A DNA stretch of 45,181 bases from Burkholderiales bacterium. Its GTDB lineage: Bacteria; Pseudomonadota; Gammaproteobacteria; Burkholderiales; Burkholderiaceae_C. Below, piece by piece: positions 18,732 to 27,128 of the stretch. The first letter of the stretch is position 1. The number at the start of each line of letters is the position of its first letter. The position numbers and the translations under genes are program-made. Below the pieces are notes generated by a model. That model saw only the letters and a list, made by a program, of their open reading frames with translations, made no database searches and was not told the origin of the DNA. Location: positions 1-45,181 of the forward strand of contig JAEKLF010000063.1 in NCBI GenBank assembly GCA_019509985.1, given 5' to 3'.

Positions 18732-19941
18732 CGCGCGCCGCGGCGGGGAAGCCGGCGGCCATGCCGTCCACCAGCAGGCGTAGGCCCGTCGAGCCGCCGG
18801 TGAAGTAGAGGGCGTCGACCTGGCCTGGCTTCAAGCCGGCCAGCGCGACGGTCTCGTGGGCCGTCGAGATGATGCGGTCGAGGTCGGCACGCAGTGCGTC
18901 CACTGCCAGGCGCTCGCTCAAGGGCAGCACGAGGCCAGGCTCGACGTGGCTCAGGTCCACCGTCGTGTCGGCGCCGCCGGAGACGGCGATCTTGGCACCC
19001 TCGGCGCGCGCGGCCAGTTCGTGGCCCAGGCGCTCTTCCAGCACCGTCATCAGGCGCGCGTGCTGGCGGATGTCGCTGAACCAGCTCTTCATGCCGCGCC
19101 ATTCGGCCACGCGCAGCGGCGCGTAGCAGGTGTTGATGAGGTGCCAGGTCGCCAGGTCGAAGTAGATGCCGCTGGGGAGCTCCCGACCGCTGGGCCCGGT
19201 GGACCGGTAGCCGAACTCCGGCAGCAGGCCGGCCAGTTCGATGTGGCGGTCGAAGTCCGTGCCGGCGATGTGCACGCCGTGGCTGGCCAGGATGTCGTCG
19301 CGGCGTGCCAGGCGATGCATGCGCTCGGGGCCGACGCGCACGACCGAGAAGTCGCTCGTGCCGCCGCCGATGTCGGCGACCAGCACGACCTGCTCGCGCG
19401 TGGCCTGCTGCTCGAAGTCGAAGGCCGCGGCGATCGGCTCGTACTGGAACTCGACCTCGCGAAAGCCGACCGCACGGGCGCAGGCCTCGAGCTGATGCTG
19501 TGCGGCCGCGTCGCGCTCGGGCTCGCCGTCGACGAAGAACACGGGCCGGCCGAGCACCGCGCGCGCCGGATCGCCGGCCAGGCGGCGCAGGCGCTTCAGA
19601 TAGCCGGCGACGATGTCCGAATACTTGGCGCCGCGGCCGCCGCCGACATCGGTGGTCTGCTCGATGAGCGGGGAGCCGAGGATGCTTTTCATGGAGCGCA
19701 TCAGCCGGCCGTCATGGCCTTCCACGTAGGCGGCCACGGCGGCGCGGCCGAAGGCCCGTGGCGGGCCGTCGGCGTCGTGCGGGCCCTCCGCGAAGTAGAA
19801 GACGGCCGTGGGCATGGTGCGCTGGCCGGCCTCGAGTTCGACGAGGTGCATGCCGGCGCCGCGGTCGGCGCTCTCGGGGATGGCGACGGCCGAATTCGAC
19901 GTGCCGAAGTCGATGGCGCAGAAATTGGGAATGGTGTTCAT
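18649..19941 (-). CDS. yegD: Hsp70-family chaperone, YegD type
   Basis: A 430-residue actin-fold ATPase of the Hsp70 superfamily, lacking the substrate-binding domain of DnaK, like E. coli YegD (about 450 residues). The phosphate-binding loop is AIDFGTSNSAVAIP near residues 9-22. The second, DIGGGTSDFSVVRVG, lies in mid-protein, and the adenosine motif is YFTGGSTGLRLLV. The region EPIAAAFDFE matches the connect-1 region of the family. The ATG at 19941 gives a normal N-terminus; an in-frame start at 19980 would add 13 residues without support. It is convergent with, and overlaps, the UPF0149 gene, and diverges from prsT over a 93-base gap. The client is unknown. Confidence 0.88.
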   Translation of the reverse strand: MNTIPNFCAIDFGTSNSAVAIPESADRGAGMHLVELEAGQRTMPTAVFYFAEGPHDADGPPRAFGRAAVAAYVEGHDGRLMRSMKSILGSPLIEQTTDVGGGRGAKYSDIVAGYLKRLRRLAGDPARAVLGRPVFFVDGEPERDAAAQHQLEACARAVGFREVEFQYEPIAAAFDFEQQATREQVVLVADIGGGTSDFSVVRVGPERMHRLARRDDILASHGVHIAGTDFDRHIELAGLLPEFGYRSTGPSGRELPSGIYFDLATWHLINTCYAPLRVAEWRGMKSWFSDIRQHARLMTVLEERLGHELAARAEGAKIAVSGGADTTVDLSHVEPGLVLPLSERLAVDALRADLDRIISTAHETVALAGLKPGQVDALYFTGGSTGLRLLVDGMAAGFPAAARVSGDRFASVATGLGLHAQRLFAGASAA

Positions 19942-20034
19942 GACGTCACGCCGCAGCGCGCCTGCCCCTGGGGGCTTCACTGACGAAGGGCGCGGATTCT
20001 AGGAACACAATCGCGCGCCTGTTCTGGAGGACCG

Positions 20035-22818
20035 ATGAAGAAGCGCTATTTCGCCCTGATCTTGCTGGCCGCGTTGGCCGCGTGTGGCAAACGTTCCGAA
20101 CAGGAATTGCTCGCCGCCGCGCAGAAGCGCATGGAGCAGAAGGACGCGGGCGGCGCCATCATCGAGCTGAAGAATCTGTTGCAGCAAAACCCCGACAGCG
20201 CCCAGGGACGCTACCAGCTCGGCAAAGCCTTGCTGGAGGCCGGCGACCTGGCCGGCGCCGAGATCGAGCTGCGCCGCGGGCTGGAACTGGGCGCGCCGCG
20301 CGACGAACTGGTGCCGCTGCTGGCGCAGGCGCTGTTGAACTCGGGCCAGTCGCGCAAGCTGATCGGCGAGTTCACCGACCAGAGCCTGGCCGATCCGCAG
20401 GCCATGTCGACGCTGCAGCAGCATCTGACGCTGGCCTTCCTGGCCGAGGGCAATCTGCCGCTGGCCAAGGTCGCCGCCGCGCGTGCGCTGCAGCTGACGC
20501 CGGAGGCCGAAGGCGCCGTGCTCGCCAGCGCACGCACCAAGCTGGCGGCCGGCTTTCCCGACGAAGCCCTGGAGGCGCTGGACGCCCTGCTGTTCCGCTC
20601 GCCCAAGGCCGTCAAGGCGCTGCAACTCAAGGCCGAGGTGCTGCTGGCGCGCGGCAAGGTCGATCAGGCCGAGCCGCTGCTCACGCAGGTGCTGGAGCTG
20701 GATCCGAACAGCTACGACGCCCGCTCCCTGCTCGTGCGCATGGCCTTCAGTCGTAAGCAGGTCGACGCGGCGGCCAAGCTCGTCGACGCCATGCCGCCGG
20801 CCATGGCCAAGAAGCCGCAGGGCCGCTTCCTGCAGGCCCAGCTCGCACTGGCCAGGGGCGACGCGGCCAAGGCCAAGGAACTCGCGCTGCCGCTGCTCAA
20901 GCTGATGCCCCACTACCTGCCGCTGCTGCGCCTGGCCTCGGGTGCCCACCAGCAGCTCGGTGAATTGGCCGACGCCGAGAACCTCATCAACCAGGCCCTC
21001 AAGCTTGCGCCCGAAGACTTCGCGCTGCGCCGCCAGTTTGCCAACCTGCAGCTGCAGCGCCGCGCGCCGGCCAAGACGCTGGAGACGCTGCGCCCCGTGC
21101 TGGAGAGCGGCAAGGCCGATGCCGAGACGCTGATGCTGGCCGGCAAGGCCCAGCTGATGCAGGGCAATTTCGAGGCGGCTGACCAGGCCTTTGGCGCGGC
21201 CGCCAAGCTGCGCCCCGACGACCCCAAGACCAGCGCGGCGCTGGCGCTGACGGCCATCGTGCGCGACGGCGCCGCCCCCGGCGGTGCCAACCGTGCCAAG
21301 GCCGATGCCGCGCTGAACCAGCTGCGCGAACTGGCCGCCAAGGACAGCGGCAGCAACTACGACCTGATGCTGGTCAACGCGTTGATGCGCCGCCAGGACC
21401 TGCTAGCCGCACTCACGGCGCTCGACAAGCTCGCGCCCAAGATGAAGGACAGCCCGGTGCCCGACGCGCTGCGCGGACGCATCCAGCTGGTGCGCAAGGA
21501 CAGGGCCGCGGCCCAGGCTGCGTTCGAGGCCTCGCTGAAGGCCGATGCCAGCTATCTGCCCGCCGTGCTCGGTCTGGTCATGCTGGACATGCAGGCCAAC
21601 CGCGGCGACGCCGCCATCAAACGCCTGGAGGGCTTCATCGCCAGCCAGCCGCACTCGCCGCAGGCCCGACTGGCGCTGGCCGAGCTGCTGTTGCAGACCA
21701 AGGCGCCAGCGGAGCGCATCACCGAGGTGCTGGCCGCGGCCGTGCGCGAGGAACCCACCGAGGCCGGCCTGCGCCTGGCTCTGATCGACCACCAGCTGCG
21801 CCTGGGCAACGCCGCCGCCGCCGGCCAGGCCGCGCAGGAGGCCTCGGCCGCGCTGCCGCTCAACCCCGACCTGATGGAGCGCCTGGCGCGCACCCAGCTT
21901 GCGGCCGGCGACAAGGCCCAGGCCGGCAAGACCTACACCCGCCTGACCGCACTTGCGCCGGCGCGTGCCTCCGGCTGGCTGGGACTGGCGCAACTGCGCT
22001 TCGTCGAACAGGACTACGCCGGCACCGAGCGCGAGGTCAAGCGCGCGCTGGAGGCCGAGCCGGGCTCGGTGATGGCGCAGCGCCTGATGATCCAGCTCGC
22101 GATCCGCCAGGGTCGCACCGACGAGGCGCTGGCCGCGCTGCACGAGCGCCAGAAGAAGTACCCGCAGGAGGCCTATGCGCTGATCGCCGAGGCCGACGTG
22201 GAGCTGGGTCGCCAGCACTTCGACGCCGGCGTTGCCGCGCTGCGCAAGGCGGCCGCGCTGCGCGAGCCGGCCGACGCCGCGCCGCGCCTGTTCGCCGCGC
22301 TGCTGGCGGCCAAGAAGCGCGACGAGGCACAGGCCTTCGAGACCCAGTGGCAGGCCGCCCATCCTCAGGACAACGCCTTCTCGGCCGCGGCGGCCGACGT
22401 GATGCTGGCGCGCGGCGACCTCGACGGCGCGCTGAGCCGCTACGAGGCCCTGCTCAAGCGCAACCCCGACGCCGTGCCGCTGATCAACAACGTCGCCTGG
22501 CTGCGCAGCAAGGCCGGCAAGCCGGGGGCGCGCGAGCTGGCCGAGCGCGGCCTCAAGCTCAAGCCCGAGGACGGTCCGCTGCGCGATACCTATGCCACCG
22601 TGCTGGCCAACGAGAAGGATTTCGCCAAGGCCGTCAGCCAGCAGCGCCAGCTGGTCAGCGACCAGCCCGACCAGCCCGGCTACAAGCTCACCCTCGCGCA
22701 GATCCTCATCCAGTCCGGCGACAAGCCGGCCGCCAAGGCCGAGCTGGAGAGCCTGGCCAGGCTGGGCAGCAAGTTTGCGCAGCAGAAGCAGGTCGAGGCG
22801 CTGCTGAAGACGCTGTAA
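20035..22818 (+). CDS. prsT: TPR-repeat lipoprotein of the PEP-CTERM/XrtA system (PrsT type)
   Basis: A 927-residue lipoprotein made almost wholly of TPR repeats. The start has GGAGG five bases upstream. A short signal ends in the lipobox LAAC (Cys-17), so the protein is lipid-anchored. About 20 TPR units follow, for example GRYQLGKALLEAGDLAGAEIELRRGLELG at residues 59-87. Size, lipobox and repeat pattern fit PrsT, which usually accompanies exosortase A and exopolysaccharide genes in PEP-CTERM bacteria. No exosortase, polysaccharide gene or PEP-CTERM protein is seen in this window. Its exact role is not established; a generic TPR lipoprotein is the alternative. Confidence 0.82.
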   Translation: MKKRYFALILLAALAACGKRSEQELLAAAQKRMEQKDAGGAIIELKNLLQQNPDSAQGRYQLGKALLEAGDLAGAEIELRRGLELGAPRDELVPLLAQALLNSGQSRKLIGEFTDQSLADPQAMSTLQQHLTLAFLAEGNLPLAKVAAARALQLTPEAEGAVLASARTKLAAGFPDEALEALDALLFRSPKAVKALQLKAEVLLARGKVDQAEPLLTQVLELDPNSYDARSLLVRMAFSRKQVDAAAKLVDAMPPAMAKKPQGRFLQAQLALARGDAAKAKELALPLLKLMPHYLPLLRLASGAHQQLGELADAENLINQALKLAPEDFALRRQFANLQLQRRAPAKTLETLRPVLESGKADAETLMLAGKAQLMQGNFEAADQAFGAAAKLRPDDPKTSAALALTAIVRDGAAPGGANRAKADAALNQLRELAAKDSGSNYDLMLVNALMRRQDLLAALTALDKLAPKMKDSPVPDALRGRIQLVRKDRAAAQAAFEASLKADASYLPAVLGLVMLDMQANRGDAAIKRLEGFIASQPHSPQARLALAELLLQTKAPAERITEVLAAAVREEPTEAGLRLALIDHQLRLGNAAAAGQAAQEASAALPLNPDLMERLARTQLAAGDKAQAGKTYTRLTALAPARASGWLGLAQLRFVEQDYAGTEREVKRALEAEPGSVMAQRLMIQLAIRQGRTDEALAALHERQKKYPQEAYALIAEADVELGRQHFDAGVAALRKAAALREPADAAPRLFAALLAAKKRDEAQAFETQWQAAHPQDNAFSAAAADVMLARGDLDGALSRYEALLKRNPDAVPLINNVAWLRSKAGKPGARELAERGLKLKPEDGPLRDTYATVLANEKDFAKAVSQQRQLVSDQPDQPGYKLTLAQILIQSGDKPAAKAELESLARLGSKFAQQKQVEALLKTL

Positions 22819-22836
22819 TTCCGATTTAGGCCGAGT

Positions 22837-22882
22837 GCCGGCCCCCAGGGGGACCGGCCAAGGTCATCCTTGGACGAGGGGC
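22837..22882. repeat. dispersed intergenic repeat, copy 2 (inverted relative to copy 1)
   Basis: GGGGGACCGGCCA (22848-22860) and TGGACGAGGGGC (22871-22882) are exact reverse complements of two blocks of the copy at 11119-11170, in matching order. The 22837-22859 part also folds as GCCGGCCCCC-A-GGGGG-A-CCGGCC. It may serve as a transcription stop for the convergent prsT and dadA genes. Confidence 0.65.
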
Positions 22883-22883
22883 C

Positions 22884-24164
22884 TCAGACCGGACCGTAGA
22901 AGCCGAAGTCCGGCATCGCCGGGCGGCGGCCCGCGATCAGCTCGGCCATCGCCCGGCCCGAGCCGGCGCCATGCGTCCAGCCCAGCGTGCCGTGGCCGGC
23001 GTTGATCCACAGGTTGCGCGCTCGTCTGCTGCGGCCGATGTAGGGGATGTTGGTCGGCGTGCTGGGGCGCAGGCCGGTCCAGTAGTTGGGCTCGCTGGTG
23101 TCGGCGACGCCGGGGAAGAGCTCTTCGTAGCGCTTGACCAGGGCCGCGCAACGCACCCTGGCGGTGGGCGAGTCCAGGTTCAGGTCGAACCCCGACAGTT
23201 CGGCCGTGCCGGCAATGCGGATGTGGTCGCCCAGGCGCGAGATGGCGATCTTGCGCGTGTCGTCCAGCAGGCTGACGACGCTGGCCGCTTCGGGCTTCTT
23301 CAGCCGCAGCGTGGCCGAGTAGCCCTTGGCCGGGTAGATGTTGAGGTGTTCGCCGAGCGGCTTCACGAGCTCCGGCGTGTAGGACCCCATCGCGGCGACG
23401 AAGGCGTCGGCCTTCAGCGTCTTGCGTTCGCCGCTGCGCGTGTTCGCGACCTGTACGCCCTCGATGCCGTCGCCCGCGCGCTGCAGGCCAAGGATGTCGT
23501 GCTCGTAGAGGAACTGCGCGCCGCGCTCGGCGCACAGCCGGGCGAGTTTCTGCGTGAAGACTTTGGCATCGCCGCTCTCGTCGCTGGGCGTGAAGGTGCC
23601 GCCGGCGATGCGCGAGCCGAAGGCGGCCAGCGCGGGCTCGACCTTGAGCACCTCGTCGCGGCTCAGCACGCGGCGGTCCACGCCATGCCGGCGCATGATC
23701 TCGGCACCGGCCGCGCCGTTGTCGAAGTCGGCCTGGCTGGAGAAGAAATGCAGGATGCCGCGCTCCAGCCGGCAGTACTCGATGCCGGTGCGCGCGACCA
23801 GCTCCTTCAGCGACGCATGCGAGTAGCGGCCCAACTGCACCAGCTCCTCGACGTTGCGTTCGAACGCGGCGTTCGTGCACTGCATCAGGAAAGCCAGGCC
23901 CCAGCGCCACTGGTTGGGGTCCAGGCGCGGGCGGAACAGCAGCGGCGAGTCGTCGCGCAGCAGCCATTTGGCGACCTTGAACGGCGCGCCGGCATTGGCC
24001 CAGGGTTCGCAGAAGCTCACCGAGATCTGCGCGCCGTTGGCGAAGCTGGTCTCCAGCGCCGCGTCGGCCTGGCGGTCGACGACGATGACCTCATGCCCCT
24101 CGTCGAGCAGATACCAGGCGGTGGCGATGCCGATGATGCCGGCGCCGAGAACGACGATCTTCAT
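22884..24164 (-). CDS. dadA: D-amino acid dehydrogenase, small subunit type
   Basis: A 426-residue FAD-dependent enzyme that oxidises D-amino acids (typically D-alanine) to keto acids at the inner membrane, passing electrons to quinone. The dinucleotide-binding motif VLGAGIIGIATAWYLLDEGH opens the protein (residues 4-23), followed by the conserved acidic residue in VVDRQ. Typical DadA blocks follow: ANGAQISVSFCEPWANAGAP, YPAKGYSATL, GTAELSGFD, YWTGLRPSTPTNIPYIG and the C-terminal GHGTLGWTHGAGSG. Length is close to the usual 430. AGGA about eight bases upstream of the ATG at 24164 supports the start. It lies 20 bases downstream of argO on the same strand, so amino-acid export and D-amino-acid oxidation are probably co-transcribed. 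Confidence 0.93.
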   Translation of the reverse strand: MKIVVLGAGIIGIATAWYLLDEGHEVIVVDRQADAALETSFANGAQISVSFCEPWANAGAPFKVAKWLLRDDSPLLFRPRLDPNQWRWGLAFLMQCTNAAFERNVEELVQLGRYSHASLKELVARTGIEYCRLERGILHFFSSQADFDNGAAGAEIMRRHGVDRRVLSRDEVLKVEPALAAFGSRIAGGTFTPSDESGDAKVFTQKLARLCAERGAQFLYEHDILGLQRAGDGIEGVQVANTRSGERKTLKADAFVAAMGSYTPELVKPLGEHLNIYPAKGYSATLRLKKPEAASVVSLLDDTRKIAISRLGDHIRIAGTAELSGFDLNLDSPTARVRCAALVKRYEELFPGVADTSEPNYWTGLRPSTPTNIPYIGRSRRARNLWINAGHGTLGWTHGAGSGRAMAELIAGRRPAMPDFGFYGPV

Positions 24165-24184
24165 GGGGGCGGTCCTTGATGTTC

Positions 24185-24823
24185 TTAGAGGGGTTGGAGC
24201 AGGAGTTGTAAACCCAGGCCGGCCATCAGCAAAGCGACCAGCGCGTCGATGGCCCGCCAGGTGTTGGCATGGCGCAGCTTGGGCGCTGCGGTGGCCGCGC
24301 CAAATCCGAGCAAGCCGAACCACATCGCCGACGCGAGGCCGGCGCCCGCGGCAAAGGCCGCGCGCAGCTCAGGCGGCTGGCGCGCGCCCAGGCCGCCGAG
24401 CAGCACGACGGTGTCCAGGTAGACGTGCGGGTTCAGATAGGTGAAGGCAAAGGCGGCGGACAGCGTCGCGCCGAGGCTGGCGGCGGCGCCGCTGGCTTCG
24501 AGTCCCGCGGCCGGCCGCCAGGCACGCTTGGCCGCCAGCACCGCGTAGCCGAGCAGGAAGGCCGCGCCGCCGAAACGGAAGACTTCCAGCAACACGGGGC
24601 TGCCCTGGATGAGCGCGCCGAGGCCGAAGACGCCCAGTGCGATCAGCAGCCAGTCCGACAGCGTGCAGACCGCGACGACGGCGCCGACATGCTCGCGCTT
24701 CAGGCCCTGGCGCAGCACCAGCGCGTTCTGCGCACCGATCGCCAGGATGAGGCCGGCGCCCATGGCCCAGCCCTGCGCAAAAACAGCGGGCGCGGTCACG
24801 GCGGCCAGGGCGGAAGCAGGCAT
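24185..24823 (-). CDS. argO: LysE/ArgO-family basic amino acid exporter
   Basis: A 212-residue inner-membrane exporter of the LysE superfamily. The signature GAGLILAIGAQNALVLRQGLKREHV lies at about residues 20-44, and the second half has FAFTYLNPHVYLDTVVLLGG, including the conserved NPH(V/A) of the family. Six hydrophobic segments are visible. I chose the ATG at 24823; the in-frame start at 24865 would overlap the AT-rich promoter region. It is divergent from an ArgP/LysG-type LysR regulator, the classic pairing in which the regulator with arginine or lysine turns on the exporter. dadA follows 20 bases downstream. Confidence 0.9.
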   Translation of the reverse strand: MPASALAAVTAPAVFAQGWAMGAGLILAIGAQNALVLRQGLKREHVGAVVAVCTLSDWLLIALGVFGLGALIQGSPVLLEVFRFGGAAFLLGYAVLAAKRAWRPAAGLEASGAAASLGATLSAAFAFTYLNPHVYLDTVVLLGGLGARQPPELRAAFAAGAGLASAMWFGLLGFGAATAAPKLRHANTWRAIDALVALLMAGLGLQLLLQPL

Positions 24824-24896
24824 TGGCGGATTCTCCGCAACAGGGCCCATTTCAAGAAGAGGCATTCATATTATTCGCCATACATTAGCAAGTCTT
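24824..24896. promoter_or_regulatory. divergent argO-argP control region
   Basis: A 73-base gap that is strikingly AT-rich for this genome around 24864-24900 (ATTCATATTATTCGCCATAC). ATTCATA at 24864-24870 and TATGAAT at 24896-24902 form a perfect 7-bp inverted repeat spanning the argP start. The location fits ArgP binding and overlapping divergent promoters. The exact operator is inferred. Confidence 0.5.
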
Positions 24897-25814
24897 ATGA
24901 ATGAGTTCGATCCCGCAGCGCTCGACTGCCTGGCCGCGCTCGCTGACGAGCAAGGCTTCGAGCGCGCAGCCCAGCGCCTGTCGATCACGCAGAGTGCCGT
25001 GTCCCAGCGGCTGCGGGCGCTGGAGACCCAGGTCGGCCAGCCCCTGGTCGTGCGCTCGCGGCCGCTGCGCCTGACCGAGGCCGGCAAGGTGTTGTTGCGT
25101 TTTGCCCGCCAGCTGCAGGCGCTGCGAGTCGACGTGGCCCGGGAACTGGGTGAGCGCATTGCGCCGCAGTCGCGCCTGGCCATCGCCGTCAATGCCGACA
25201 GCCTGGCGACCTGGGTGCTGCCGGCGTTGGACGGGCTCGTACAGCAGGGCCTGCGCGAGGGCTATGGGCTGGAGCTCGTCGTCGATGACCAGGACTTCAC
25301 CCATGACAGCCTGCGCCAGGGCGCCGTGCTGGGCTGCGTGTCGACGATGGCCGAGGCGCTGCAGGGCTGCCGCGTGCAGGCGTTGGGGGTGATGCGCTAT
25401 GTCGCCGTGGCCAACCCCGGTTTTCTCGCCACGCGGCTGCAGGGCGATCCGATTCACGGCCTGCACACCGGCAACTTTGCCGACACGCCCTTTCTCGTCT
25501 TCAACCGCAAGGACGACAGCCAGGTGCAGTGGGTGTCGCAGGCCTTCGGCGTGCGCGCGCCGCGGCTGCGGGAGCGCTTCGTGCCGTCCAGCGAGGCCTA
25601 TGTGCGGGCGGCGGTCATGGGCTGGGGTGTCGGCGTGGCGCCGGAAATCCAGGTGCGGCCGCTGGTCGAGGCCGGGCAGCTGGTTGTGCTGAGGCCGGAG
25701 GTCGGCGTCGACGTGGCGCTGTACTGGCACCAATGGCAGCTGCAGGGACGCGGCGCCCTGCTGGACCAGATCGGCCAGGCACTTGCGGACGGCGCGCGAC
25801 GCGCGCTGGGCTGA
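24897..25814 (+). CDS. argP: LysR-family regulator, ArgP/LysG type
   Basis: A 305-residue transcription factor that in relatives activates the adjacent basic amino acid exporter when arginine or lysine is bound. The winged helix-turn-helix is at residues 4-60 (LAALADEQGFERAAQRL then SITQSAVSQRLRALE). The rest is the two-lobed effector domain, with ArgP-type blocks INADSLATW-like (VNADSLATWVLPAL) and LVVDDQDFTHDSLRQG. The ATG at 24897 gives the normal N-terminus MNEFDPAALDCLAALADE. In-frame codons upstream belong to the argO coding region on the other strand. Divergence from argO over 73 bases strongly supports the assignment. Confidence 0.92.
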   Translation: MNEFDPAALDCLAALADEQGFERAAQRLSITQSAVSQRLRALETQVGQPLVVRSRPLRLTEAGKVLLRFARQLQALRVDVARELGERIAPQSRLAIAVNADSLATWVLPALDGLVQQGLREGYGLELVVDDQDFTHDSLRQGAVLGCVSTMAEALQGCRVQALGVMRYVAVANPGFLATRLQGDPIHGLHTGNFADTPFLVFNRKDDSQVQWVSQAFGVRAPRLRERFVPSSEAYVRAAVMGWGVGVAPEIQVRPLVEAGQLVVLRPEVGVDVALYWHQWQLQGRGALLDQIGQALADGARRALG

Positions 25815-25985
25815 TCAGCGGCTTGTCGTGGCGGCCGACGCGGCGGCTGCCGGCGCGACAACCTGGGCCAGCATCAGGCTGGGCCCGTGCTCCCCGGAGT
25901 GGACGGCCTGGGCCAGCCACAAGGTGCTCATCAACACGACGGCGATCACGCCGTTGGCGATCCATTTCAACAACGAACTACTCAT
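25815..25985 (-). CDS. possible small single-helix membrane protein
   Basis: A 56-residue frame directly after argP on the opposite strand. Residues 5-27 (LLKWIANGVIAVVLMSTLWLA) form one strong membrane helix after a short N-terminus, and the tail is Ala-rich. No good ribosome-binding sequence precedes the ATG, and I recognise no family. The hydrophobic helix and codon use favour a real protein, but it may be spurious. Confidence 0.35.
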   Translation of the reverse strand: MSSSLLKWIANGVIAVVLMSTLWLAQAVHSGEHGPSLMLAQVVAPAAAASAATTSR

Positions 25986-26071
25986 GGGGGGCCAGTGGGG
26001 GGCAGGCAGGGCTGCGCAGCTTACCGTTGCCTGACCGCTCATGGCTCATCAGGACTAGGGAGTGTGGTCAT

Positions 26072-26091
26072 CGTTGTGCAACTGCACAACG
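26072..26091. promoter_or_regulatory. 20-bp perfect dyad in a low-GC intergenic region
   Basis: CGTTGTGCAACTGCACAACG consists of two perfect 9-bp arms around AC. It lies in an unusually AT-richer stretch (about 26040-26270) that holds no recognisable gene and precedes a 73-codon frame. The symmetry and spacing suit a dimeric repressor site. It does not fit CRP/FNR spacing. The interval 25986-26282 contains nothing else I can name. Confidence 0.45.
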
Positions 26092-26282
26092 GTCGCCGTG
26101 GCGATGCGAATCGGCCACAACCCCGATGCCTACTGGGCAAACCCCCCGGTCTGAGTGTGTGTTAATGCCATCAGAGGCAATATTTACTCACAGATGGGGG
26201 GTTCTCTTGTCATATGAATCCCGCACACTGAGCCCACGAAGCCGATGCGGTTATCGGTTGCGTCAAGCCAGTGAGGTGTGCC

Positions 26283-26504
26283 ATGCGATTCGTTCCAGCG
26301 CTGCGTTTCTTCCGCCGTGACGTCGCTGCGCGCAGCGAACCCGATCCCGCCGACCTCGGCACCGCCTTCGGCCTGGACGCCTGCCTGGACGGCGGCGGCA
26401 TCAGCGAATACCGCAGCCAGGGTTCCAGCGATTTCCTCGAGTCGCAGTCGGCCCGCACGCCGCAGGACTCGCCGCTGAGCTGGCTCGCGCGGCGCGTCGC
26501 CTAG
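26283..26504 (+). CDS. small hypothetical protein (73 aa)
   Basis: A short frame with strong C/G third-position bias like the surrounding real genes, beginning MRFVPALRFFRRDVAARSEP. It contains an acidic middle (DPADLGTAFGLDACLDGG) and ends SWLARRVA. There is no signal peptide or membrane helix, and I recognise no family. Its TAG overlaps the convergent pssA stop by three bases within CTAG (26501-26504). A long leader with a 20-bp dyad precedes it, so it may be a regulated small protein. An in-frame start at 26271 would add four residues. Confidence 0.5.
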   Translation: MRFVPALRFFRRDVAARSEPDPADLGTAFGLDACLDGGGISEYRSQGSSDFLESQSARTPQDSPLSWLARRVA

Positions 26505-27118
26505 AGCTTGGGAATCCGGATCCGGCTCACCATCAGCGAGCCGGACACGGCAAACATCAGCACCAGCGGGTGCAGCCGGTAGCCGGCAAGCCACCACATC
26601 CCGCCCCACAGCGCATCGCCCACGGCGCCCTGCGCAGCCGCCACCCACAACACTGCGACGAGCAGCATCGACGTCGGGATGGGCGTGCCCTCGAAATACT
26701 TCACCTTGCCCGTGCCGCCGCTGAGCTTCTCGGCCGTCACGTTGTAGCGCGCCAGCCGGCTGACGCCGCAGGCGACGAAGAACACCAGCACGATGCGGTC
26801 GTACAAGCCCTGCATGCCGCAGCCATAGGCGATGACGGCCGGCGCGACGCCGAAGGAGATCACGTCGGCCAGCGAATCCAGCTCGCGGCCCAGCGCCGAG
26901 CTCTTCTGGCGCCAGCGGGCGATGCGGCCATCCAGCACATCGAAGGCCAGCGCCACGGGGATCAGCGCGCAGGCGTATTGCAGATGCGCGAGGTCGCCGC
27001 TCTGCAGAAAGGTCATCACCGCGAACAGCGCGCCCATGCCGGCGCAGGCATTGCCCAGCGTGAACCAGTCCGCGAGGTGGAACTCACGGATCATCGAGAA
27101 GGGTTTGGGTTTGTCCAT
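26501..27118 (-). CDS. pssA: CDP-diacylglycerol-serine O-phosphatidyltransferase, fungal-like type
   Basis: A 205-residue inner-membrane enzyme that makes phosphatidylserine from CDP-diacylglycerol and serine. The CDP-alcohol phosphotransferase motif is complete: DGRIAR, eight residues, then GRELDSLAD (about residues 62-84). Several hydrophobic helices surround it, and KYFEGTPIPTS is typical of PssA. The N-terminal block MIREFHLADWFTLGNA and the terminal RIRIPKL resemble yeast Cho1 as I remember it. AAGGAG about five bases before the ATG at 27118 fixes the start; an in-frame start at 27166 would lie in the preceding gene. It begins 10 bases after the nucleotidyltransferase stop, so it is probably co-transcribed with that cluster. 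Confidence 0.9.
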   Translation of the reverse strand: MDKPKPFSMIREFHLADWFTLGNACAGMGALFAVMTFLQSGDLAHLQYACALIPVALAFDVLDGRIARWRQKSSALGRELDSLADVISFGVAPAVIAYGCGMQGLYDRIVLVFFVACGVSRLARYNVTAEKLSGGTGKVKYFEGTPIPTSMLLVAVLWVAAAQGAVGDALWGGMWWLAGYRLHPLVLMFAVSGSLMVSRIRIPKL

Positions 27119-27128
27119 GACGGCTCCT

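Noticed and set aside
26072..26091. CRP/FNR site
   Set aside because: The TGTG/CACA halves are four rather than six bases apart after the core, so the symmetry does not fit the CRP consensus.
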